Positions 6,143 through 12,134 of a stretch of 15,211 bases of DNA are shown in pieces (positions within the stretch are counted from its first letter, which is position 1; every line of letters begins with the position of its first letter). Origin of the DNA: Dehalococcoidia bacterium (GTDB taxonomy: Bacteria > Chloroflexota > Dehalococcoidia > GIF9 > AB-539-J10); contig JAUVXS010000024.1 in the NCBI GenBank assembly GCA_030603485.1, forward strand, positions 1 through 15,211. The letters are read 5' to 3'. A model generated the notes under the pieces. The model was not told the DNA's origin. It searched no databases and saw nothing but the letters and a program-made list of their open reading frames with translations. The position numbers and the translations under genes are program-made.

Positions 6143-7246
6143 ATGGGTAACCTGGAGATTCAACAAACACAATCCTTGCAGGCGCGGCAAGAGCTCAAAT
6201 TGATTATCCGACTGGAACAGGCTAATTTACTGGAGATGCCTGAAGAGGAGTTCAACAGGCTTACCATTGAGGTAGAAAGCAGCCCCTTGTTTAAAAAGTT
6301 ATATCGGAAGGAGAGAATAGTTCACTATCAGAGATATCCTAAGACGGATCTTTCCTCTCAGTTTTATCAGCTTAATGAAGAAATTGCCGCCGGCACGGGT
6401 ACTCTTGATATCGAATCCATTTTATATGACAAGGAGGATATAGTACGGCAGATACAAAAAATAGGGCTGGAGAATTTTAAGCGCTATTTCTTATATCCTG
6501 AACCTGGGGTAAGCGTAGAAGAGATTGCTCAAGAGTGCAATTTGGAGCTTCCAGAGGTTGACAAGATAAACAGCCTCATTAATGAATTCTCCATTATGAG
6601 CGAGTTTTACCACCCTTCTACTCTTAATTCAGGACATGGAATTTACTACTCCAAGGTCGCTTCGATAGAAAGGGGGCCAGAGGGATTTGTCATTGGCTAT
6701 CTTTCACCCTCTTATGCTCGGGGAAGATATTCGATTGACTATGAGAGATTCGAAGAATTGAAAGAGAATGGAGCTTTCAGTGCCGCTGAGGCGAGGGAGA
6801 TAAGGCAGCTATTTAAGAGACTAGAACTAATCAATAGCCGTAAAGACACAGTAACTCGGATACTGCATGGAATTGTGGAAAAGCAAGCACCCTATTTCGA
6901 ATCTGGTAACGGCAAAGCTCTCCTGCCATTTAGCCAAAAGGAGCTAGCCGAAAGGATCGGGCTTGTTCCAAGCTCGATTAGCCGCGCTATTAGCGGTAAA
7001 AGCCTTGATACGCCTGGGGGTGAAGAGAAAGCTCTTAAGGATTTCTTTCCTCGGCCGAGAAGGTTCAGGAAGGAACTGGTCAAGCAACTCCTTGAAACAG
7101 GGGAAGAATTCCTCTCTGATGAAGCGATTAAAGCCAAACTTGAGCAAAAATTTGGCGTTTCTATTTCCCGTCGCTCGGTAGCAAACCTAAGGGAGGAGCT
7201 AAAAATAGCGGCGGCGTGGAAAAGGAAAAAGACAGCTAGGCAATAA
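6143..7246 (+). CDS. rpoN: Short, divergent RNA polymerase sigma-54 factor
   Basis: Alternative sigma factor that recognises -24/-12 promoters and needs an ATP-dependent activator. The C-terminal half is clear: helix-turn-helix region LPFSQKELAERIGLVPSSIS followed by RAISGKSLDTPGG (about 261-293), FFPR, then an RpoN-box-like SRRSVANLRE (342-351; classical form ARRTVAKYRE). The N-terminus (QSLQARQELKLIIRLEQANL) resembles region I. At 367 residues it is clearly shorter than the usual 430-500; the acidic region II is missing and the core-binding middle is poorly conserved. The ATG at 6143 is chosen over an in-frame GTG at 6125, which lies upstream of the -10 and could not be translated from this promoter. 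The kinase gene follows after 17 nt. Confidence 0.8.
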   Translation: MGNLEIQQTQSLQARQELKLIIRLEQANLLEMPEEEFNRLTIEVESSPLFKKLYRKERIVHYQRYPKTDLSSQFYQLNEEIAAGTGTLDIESILYDKEDIVRQIQKIGLENFKRYFLYPEPGVSVEEIAQECNLELPEVDKINSLINEFSIMSEFYHPSTLNSGHGIYYSKVASIERGPEGFVIGYLSPSYARGRYSIDYERFEELKENGAFSAAEAREIRQLFKRLELINSRKDTVTRILHGIVEKQAPYFESGNGKALLPFSQKELAERIGLVPSSISRAISGKSLDTPGGEEKALKDFFPRPRRFRKELVKQLLETGEEFLSDEAIKAKLEQKFGVSISRRSVANLREELKIAAAWKRKKTARQ

Positions 7247-7263
7247 ACAACTGGAGGACAAGC

Positions 7264-9225
7264 ATGGGTTTTATCTATACGATAGAAGAGCAATGCCAAG
7301 GGTGCTATGCCTGCGTTCGTAGTTGTCCGGTTAAGGCGATCAAAGTGAAAGAAGGGATAGCGAGGGTTATGGATGAGCTATGTGTTGCTTGTGGTTACTG
7401 TCTCAACATATGCGCTATAGGAGCAAAACAAGCCAGGAATGACATAGATGTCGTATGGCAGTTATTGGGACAGCCTTCCCCGGTGATTGCTATCCTTTCC
7501 TCTACATTACCGGCTGCTTTTCCAGGCATCAGGCCGAAGCAAATAGTCTCTGCCCTGAAGAAGCTGGGATTCAATGAGGTAATGGAAACTGCCTTTGGTG
7601 CCGAACTGATCTGTCGTGAGTACGGACGACTTTTGGCGGAAAATAGAGAGAAACCTGTTATCTCCTCCACTTGCCCAGCTATGGTTTCCTTCATTGAGAA
7701 GTTTTATCCTCAGCTAATAGATAACCTGGCACCCATCGTCTCACCGACAGTGGCCATGGGCAGAGTTATTAAATGGCAGTACAATCCTGAGGCCAAAGTG
7801 GTCTTCATTGGTCCCTGTGTTGCCAAGAAAGCTGAAAGCGAGGATGAAATGGTCAAGGGAGTCATTGATGCTGTTCTAACCTTCCCTGAACTTAGCGAGA
7901 TGTTGGCAACGAAGGGAATCGAGCCGCTTTTTGAGGAGGATGGGGAATTATCTGGTCCCAAACCAAGCCTCGGTCGCTTATGGCCTGTGCCTGGAGGTTT
8001 ACTCAAGATAACAGGGATTTCCGCAGATATTCTATCAAGCGAAATTGTTATAGCCGAAGGTATTGACCGTTCCATTAGCTGCCTTCGAGAGTTTGTTGAG
8101 GGCAAGACCAAGACCAAGTTTCTGGACATATTCTTCTGCCAGGGTTGCATAGATGGACCTGCTATAGATAACAATCTAAGCCTTTTTGAGCGGAGAAGGT
8201 TAATAGTTGATTATGCTTTAGAGGAAGCAGACGAGGCCCAAACACAGAGCGACGTCGAGAAATATGCTGGAATTGACCTCAGTCGCAAATTCACCGACCG
8301 CCATACTGAGTTACCCATCCCTAAGGAGGATGAGATCAGCAACATCCTGGGGCAGATCAATAAGCTAAAGATCGAAGACCAGGTCAACTGCGGAGCCTGC
8401 GGCTACAATTCTTGCCGTGAACTGGCTATAGCTGTCTGTCGGGGAGTGGCTGAAATTGAGATGTGCTGGCCTTACCTGGTCGAGAGATTACAAGGCACCC
8501 AAGATGAACTCATCAGGATTGAAAAGATGACCTCGCTGGGGCAGATGGCTGCCTCCATCGCTCACGAAATCAATAATCCTCTGGCCGGAGTCCTGATGTA
8601 CACCAAGTTGCTGGCAAAGAAAATAGCTGGTGACACCTTTAGGAAGGAAGAATCTCTAGATTACCTTTCGAAGATGGAATCGGAGGTGAGCCGTTGCTCG
8701 AGGATAATCCGAAACCTCTTGGATTTTGCACGACAAACCGAGCCGATGTTGAGGCTTGTGGATATCAACCAGGTTATAGAACAGGTTTTGGCCATGGTAG
8801 GCCATCAAGCTCAACTTCACAACGTTGAGGTTGTAAAAGAGTTCAGTCCTTCCTTACCCAAGGTTATGGCTGATTTTGACCAGCTTCAGCAGATATTTAC
8901 CAATCTCACTCTTAATGCTATTCAGGCAATGCCTGATGGGGGCAAGCTGACCATTCGCAGCTCGGCGGTGGATGGTGAGGTCGGGGTCGATGTCCAGGAT
9001 ACAGGCTCTGGTATCTCAAAAGAGAACATGGGCAAGCTTTTCACCCCTTTCTTCACTACCAAGGAAAAGAGCAAGGGTGTAGGCTTGGGATTGGCAGTAG
9101 TCCACGGGATTATTGAGAGGCACAAGGGAAGAATTGCAGTACAAAGTGAGGTGGGAAAGGGAACCACCTTCAGCGTCTATTTGGGAGGCCACAACGATGA
9201 AAAAGGTCAAAATACTCGTAGTTGA
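7264..9225 (+). CDS. Soluble sensor histidine kinase with ferredoxin, [FeFe]-hydrogenase-like and Fe-S domains
   Basis: Predicted cytoplasmic redox- or ligand-sensing kinase of 653 residues with no membrane segment. Domains in order: two [4Fe-4S] ferredoxin motifs (Cys11/14/17/21 and Cys40/43/46/50); an [FeFe]-hydrogenase large-subunit-like region (about 70-320) with counterparts of the three H-cluster motifs, STCPAM (L1), IGPCVAKKAE (L2) and FFCQGCIDG (L3); a separate Fe-S domain with spacing C-x2-C-x4-C-x16-C (376, 379, 384, 401); the HisKA phospho-acceptor AHEINNPL (His434); and HATPase_c with NLTLNAIQAMP (N box, Asn551), DTGSG (579-583), FTPFFTTK and GVGLGLAV. L1 lacks the first Cys of TSCCP and L3 is C-x2-C instead of C-x3-C, so catalysis is unlikely and sensing likely. 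GGAGG lies 6 nt before the ATG. It overlaps the activator by 29 nt. Confidence 0.9.
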   Translation: MGFIYTIEEQCQGCYACVRSCPVKAIKVKEGIARVMDELCVACGYCLNICAIGAKQARNDIDVVWQLLGQPSPVIAILSSTLPAAFPGIRPKQIVSALKKLGFNEVMETAFGAELICREYGRLLAENREKPVISSTCPAMVSFIEKFYPQLIDNLAPIVSPTVAMGRVIKWQYNPEAKVVFIGPCVAKKAESEDEMVKGVIDAVLTFPELSEMLATKGIEPLFEEDGELSGPKPSLGRLWPVPGGLLKITGISADILSSEIVIAEGIDRSISCLREFVEGKTKTKFLDIFFCQGCIDGPAIDNNLSLFERRRLIVDYALEEADEAQTQSDVEKYAGIDLSRKFTDRHTELPIPKEDEISNILGQINKLKIEDQVNCGACGYNSCRELAIAVCRGVAEIEMCWPYLVERLQGTQDELIRIEKMTSLGQMAASIAHEINNPLAGVLMYTKLLAKKIAGDTFRKEESLDYLSKMESEVSRCSRIIRNLLDFARQTEPMLRLVDINQVIEQVLAMVGHQAQLHNVEVVKEFSPSLPKVMADFDQLQQIFTNLTLNAIQAMPDGGKLTIRSSAVDGEVGVDVQDTGSGISKENMGKLFTPFFTTKEKSKGVGLGLAVVHGIIERHKGRIAVQSEVGKGTTFSVYLGGHNDEKGQNTRS

Positions 9226-10555
9226 TGATGAGGCTATTGTCCGCGAGTCGCTAGGCGACTGGCTCAAGGATGCTGACTATCAGGTTTTCACCGCAGAAAG
9301 CGGGCACGAGGCGTTAAAGGTAATCGAGAAGGAAAAGCCAGTTATCATGATTGCCGATCTGGTAATGCCGGGTATGGATGGTATTGAGCTGATGAAAAGG
9401 GCTAAAGCGAGGCAGCCCGGGATTGAGGTTATTATCATCACAGCCTATGCCAGCATTCCCACCGCCATCACCGCTATGAAGGAAGGAGCTTACGATTACA
9501 TTGAGAAGCCTTTTTGCCCCGAGAGGACTGAATTATTAGTCAAGAAATTAGCTGAACATCAGGAACTAGTTGAGGAAAACCTTGCCCTGCGTCAGAGATT
9601 GGAAGACCGTTACCACTTTGAGAATATCATTACTAAGAGTCCCAAGATGCAGCGGCTGATTGAGCTAATAAAGATTGTGGGCAAAAGCAACGCCACAGTA
9701 TTGATCACAGGCGAAAGCGGCACAGGGAAGGAGTTGGTAGCACGTGCCATCCAGTCGCAGAGCAGTCGTCACAACAAACCCTTCATAGCCGTCAGTTGTG
9801 CGGCTTTGCCAGAAAGTCTCTTGGAAAGTGCGCTGTTTGGTCACGAGAAGGGTTCTTTTACCGGGGCTTACACTCAAAAGAAAGGTAAATTCGAGTTCGC
9901 CAACGGGGGGACGATTTTTTTGGATGAAATCGGCGAGATGAGTGCCAATATCCAGGTACACCTGTTAAGGGTCTTAGAGGAAAAAGAATTTACCCGCGTC
10001 GGTGGCAATGAACCAATCAGGGTTGATGTAAGAGTTATTTCGGCGACTAACAAGGACTTAAGAAAAGCTATAGAAAAGCAGGAATTCCGAGAGGACCTTT
10101 ATTACCGGCTTAATGTAGTTAACATTGAATTGCCTCCCTTGAGGGAAAGAAAGGAAGACGTCCCTCTATTAGCTGAGCATTTCTTGAACAAGTTTGCCGC
10201 GGATAATCGGAAAGAGGTTACCGGGTTCTCCCCCGATGCTATGGAGTTTCTGCTTGATTATGACTGGCCCGGCAATGTTCGTGAACTGGAAAACGCCATT
10301 GAAAGGGCAGTCATCCTGGCTAAGGATAGCATTATCACAGTTGCTGATCTGCCTCAGGAAAATCTGTCACTGGTTCGTTTAGCTTCAACAGGGAAAAATC
10401 TGAAGGAAGTAGAGAAAAACCATGTCTTGAATGTCCTTCGCAAAGCTGGTGGGAATTATAGCGAGGCGGCCAGAATCTTGGGAATCAGTAGAATGACACT
10501 CTATAACAAGGCTAAGGAGTATGATTTCAATGTAAAGAAATTAGACAATATGTGA
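9197..10555 (+). CDS. NtrC-type sigma-54-dependent response regulator
   Basis: Transcription activator of 452 residues that remodels sigma-54 holoenzyme by ATP hydrolysis. Receiver domain 1-120 with VVDDE, phospho-acceptor Asp54 (ADLVMPGMDG), ITAY and Lys104 (EKPF). AAA+ domain with Walker A GESGTGKE (172-179), the sigma-54-contacting loop as GSFTGA (219-224; the usual form is GAFTGA), Walker B TIFLDE (239-244) and DWPGNVRELENAIERA. C-terminal Fis-type helix-turn-helix GNYSEAARILGISRMTLYNK. ATG 9197 is chosen because it directly precedes the KKVKILVVDDE receiver start and has GGGAGG 7 nt upstream; the frame is open further upstream (GTG/ATG-type starts from 9113), but that only duplicates kinase coding sequence. 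The overlap with the kinase indicates a cognate pair. A strong terminator follows. Confidence 0.95.
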   Translation: MKKVKILVVDDEAIVRESLGDWLKDADYQVFTAESGHEALKVIEKEKPVIMIADLVMPGMDGIELMKRAKARQPGIEVIIITAYASIPTAITAMKEGAYDYIEKPFCPERTELLVKKLAEHQELVEENLALRQRLEDRYHFENIITKSPKMQRLIELIKIVGKSNATVLITGESGTGKELVARAIQSQSSRHNKPFIAVSCAALPESLLESALFGHEKGSFTGAYTQKKGKFEFANGGTIFLDEIGEMSANIQVHLLRVLEEKEFTRVGGNEPIRVDVRVISATNKDLRKAIEKQEFREDLYYRLNVVNIELPPLRERKEDVPLLAEHFLNKFAADNRKEVTGFSPDAMEFLLDYDWPGNVRELENAIERAVILAKDSIITVADLPQENLSLVRLASTGKNLKEVEKNHVLNVLRKAGGNYSEAARILGISRMTLYNKAKEYDFNVKKLDNM

Positions 10556-10604
10556 TTAATTTCTTTACAAGCGGCAAAGATACAAGAAATTTTTAGTCCT
10601 CCTA

Positions 10605-10647
10605 GGTAGCAAACGCTACCCGAAAATTCGGGTAGCGTTTTTATTTT
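10605..10647 (+). terminator. Strong intrinsic terminator with an alternative upstream hairpin
   Basis: A 13-bp perfect stem (10612-10624 paired with 10627-10639, apex AA) ends in a T-rich tract (10638-10647), ending the rpoN-kinase-activator transcript. The left arm can instead pair with an upstream GGTAGC: GGTAGC-AAAC-GCTACC at 10605-10620 is a second, mutually exclusive hairpin. The same dyad could also be a DNA-binding site for the activator, centred about 60 bp before the predicted start of the next transcript (inference). Confidence 0.88.
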
Positions 10648-10662
10648 GGCAAGAAAATTGCA
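10646..10662 (+). promoter_or_regulatory. Sigma-54 (-24/-12) promoter
   Basis: TTGGCAAGAAAATTGCA matches the consensus YTGGCACGRNNNTTGCW at every defined position except one (A for C in CACG). The invariant GG (10648-10649) and GC (10660-10661) are separated by the required 10 nt. Transcription should start about 10673, 63 nt before the chosen ATG of the next gene. The -24 element begins within the T-tract of the preceding terminator. Confidence 0.82.
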
Positions 10663-10735
10663 ATACCAAAGGGTGAAGGAGATGAAAATGAATAAAAAGA
10701 CAATCCCAATAAAACAACAAAAGGAGGTGAAAGAA

Positions 10736-11764
10736 ATGAAACCAGTATTAATCGTTGAAGACGAAGCTATCATGCGTGAATCGCTCAGGGACTGGCTTAA
10801 GGACGGAGGCTATGAAGTAGAGACTGCTGAAGAAGGTGAAGAGGCGCTGGAGAAGATTGGGAAAAAAGAGTTCAGTGTCGCCGTTCTTGACCTGAGGCTG
10901 CCGGGAAAGGATGGGCTAGAGGTATTGAAGGAAGCCACGGAGAAAGACCCGAAGATCAAGGGCATAGTCATCACCGCTTATCCTTCCGTGGAGACAGCAG
11001 TGGAAGCAATGAAAATGGGCGCAATTGATTACATAGTAAAGCCCTTTGCCCCCGATGCACTGGAGAGGGCAATTCAGGAGGTTCTCCGTCCCGTTCAAGC
11101 GGAGGTAAAACCTGAGGAGAGTAAGGTTGAGGAGGCCGCAGCAGAAGCTGCAGTAGTTGAGGAGGCCGAGGTTGAGGAAATCATAGCCATAACGAAGGAG
11201 GAAATTCCTGCCCACTTTGAGCAAGGCCAGGCTTACTTCGAAGCAGGCCGCTATAAGGAGGCACTAAGAGAATTTCAGTCCATTTTACACGTCGCCCCAG
11301 GACACATAGAAACTCGAATCTGGGTCCGAAGGGCGAAGGAAGCACTGGTGCAGCCAGCGGTTGAGGTACCTGAAGGCGAGGGTGCTGTTGAAGAGGCAGC
11401 GAAGGTCAAGGAGTGTGTCTGGGCAAAGATGGGAGTGGTCTCTTACAGGATCTGCACCCGGAACTATGACTGCCTCACCTGCGAGTTTGACCAGACGATG
11501 CAGGAGAAAATAGCCACTGGCGAAGCGCCGGAGCTCGATGAGGCTCTGGAGAGGCTCAAGGAACTGCCGGCACCTCAGAGGGTTTGCCGTTATGCCCTCA
11601 AGGGTGACATTTCCTATCGGCTTTGCACCCGTCTGTTTCAATGCGCAACCTGTGAGTTTGATCAACTCATGCAGGATGCCCTGGAGCGAAAGTTAGTCAA
11701 GCTATCTGCTCGCAGGGAAGCCTTGCACAAAAAAGAAGCAAGCGCTAAAGGCCAGGTTAGTTAG
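10736..11764 (+). CDS. Receiver-TPR protein with two four-cysteine modules
   Basis: A 342-residue response regulator without a DNA-binding domain. Receiver domain 1-120 (VLIVEDEAIMRESL; Asp52 in LDLRLPGKDG; Lys102 in VKPF), closely similar to that of the upstream activator. A Glu/Ala/Val-rich linker (about 121-155) leads to a TPR-like segment (157-204; AHFEQGQAYFEAGRYKEALREF). The C-terminus holds two copies of a module with spacing C-x12-C-x5-C-x2-C (Cys227/240/246/249 and Cys284/297/303/306), each ending CEFDQ. The modules probably bind a metal or Fe-S cluster; I recall similar Cys segments in anaerobes but cannot name a characterised family. ATG 10736 is chosen for its full AAGGAGGTGA Shine-Dalgarno; an ATG at 10688 with its own AAGGAG would add 16 basic residues. 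It is preceded by the -24/-12 promoter. Confidence 0.85.
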   Translation: MKPVLIVEDEAIMRESLRDWLKDGGYEVETAEEGEEALEKIGKKEFSVAVLDLRLPGKDGLEVLKEATEKDPKIKGIVITAYPSVETAVEAMKMGAIDYIVKPFAPDALERAIQEVLRPVQAEVKPEESKVEEAAAEAAVVEEAEVEEIIAITKEEIPAHFEQGQAYFEAGRYKEALREFQSILHVAPGHIETRIWVRRAKEALVQPAVEVPEGEGAVEEAAKVKECVWAKMGVVSYRICTRNYDCLTCEFDQTMQEKIATGEAPELDEALERLKELPAPQRVCRYALKGDISYRLCTRLFQCATCEFDQLMQDALERKLVKLSARREALHKKEASAKGQVS

Positions 11765-11799
11765 AATTGCGACAAAAGAATGGTAGATCTGACTGGCAT

Positions 11800-11841
11800 A
11801 AAGGGGTCAGACATCTTATAAGGTAGCTGACCCCTTTCTTT
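11800..11841 (+). terminator. Intrinsic terminator after the receiver-TPR gene
   Basis: An 11-bp perfect stem, AAAGGGGTCAG (11800-11810) with CTGACCCCTTT (11827-11837), a 16-nt loop and a T-rich tail ending about 11841. Flanking ATGGTA and TACCAT (11780-11785, 11842-11847) can extend the structure. The GGGGTCAG/CTGACCCC arms also resemble widespread REP-like hairpins (from memory, unverified). Confidence 0.8.
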
Positions 11842-12001
11842 TACCATACTAGCGACTCGTGGTAGGTCTAGTTTAGCTGACAAGATGGTCACACAATGGT
11901 GGCATCATAAGGAATTCTCTCATCTGCCCCCGAACCCAATGTAATAAAAACTCTTAGAAAATAAACCACCAACCATTTTGCCAGAAGGCTAGCACAGAAG
12001 T

Positions 12002-12030
12002 TTGCGTTATTTAACAGGGTTTGTTATACT
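12002..12030 (+). promoter_or_regulatory. Candidate extended -10 promoter of the hdr leader or small RNA
   Basis: TGTTATACT gives an extended -10 (TATACT at 12025-12030 with TG one base upstream). A weak -35, TTGCGT (12002-12007), stands at 17-nt spacing. The predicted start is about 12037. Confidence 0.5.
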
Positions 12031-12036
12031 GGCTCG

Positions 12037-12106
12037 CCGTGCTTCAATTTATGTTACGGAAGAAAAGGGTGGTTACAATGTTTTTGTGAGAGCCACCCCT
12101 TTTTTT
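12037..12106 (+). ncRNA. Possible small RNA or attenuator leader
   Basis: The segment from the predicted start to the second terminator is about 70 nt. It opens with CCGT that can pair with ACGG (12037-12040, 12056-12059) and closes with an intrinsic terminator. It matches no riboswitch class I can recognise. Whether it is an independent RNA or controls read-through into the hdrD-like gene cannot be decided from sequence. Confidence 0.35.
12067..12106 (+). terminator. Terminator hairpin just upstream of the hdrD-like gene
   Basis: GGGTGG (12067-12072) pairs with CCACCC (12093-12098), extended by a further A-U and a G-U pair, with an inner ACAA/TTGT mini-stem in the loop and seven T residues at 12100-12106. 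It lies between a candidate promoter and the next gene, so it acts either as an attenuator or as the 3' end of a small RNA. Confidence 0.7.
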
Positions 12107-12134
12107 GGCAAATCTTTGAAAAGTCGAGGTTGAG

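Larger units (their letters stand above)
11765..12134. other. 370-bp gene-free region between the receiver protein and the hdr genes
   Basis: I see no convincing protein or tRNA here. It contains the terminator hairpin after the receiver gene (11800-11841), about 160 bp without recognisable elements (11848-12001), a candidate promoter (12002-12030) and a second terminator hairpin (12067-12106) about 28 nt ahead of the hdrD-like start. The second half could be an attenuator leader or a small RNA gene. Confidence 0.6.

Noticed and set aside
9113..9196. Upstream start at 9113 for the NtrC-type activator
   Set aside because: The added 28 residues are out-of-frame kinase coding sequence; ATG 9197 has a proper Shine-Dalgarno and matches the receiver-domain start.
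11965..11990. Minus-strand CTGGCAAAATGGTTGG resembling a -24/-12 promoter
   Set aside because: The -12 element is GG instead of GC, and no minus-strand gene follows it.
11848..12001. Possible tRNA or small coding gene in the gene-free region
   Set aside because: No cloverleaf, no frame with a ribosome-binding site and no protein-like peptide could be supported.
11990..12006. TAGCACAGAAGTTTGCG as a possible sigma-54 promoter for the hdr genes
   Set aside because: The first invariant G of GG is A and the spacing to GC is 11 instead of 10 nt, so it should not bind sigma-54.
12104..12120. TTGGCAAATCTTTGA-type match to a -24/-12 promoter upstream of the hdrD-like gene
   Set aside because: The -12 GC is absent (GA or AA at usable spacing) and the site lies in the T-tract of a terminator; one conserved half is not enough.
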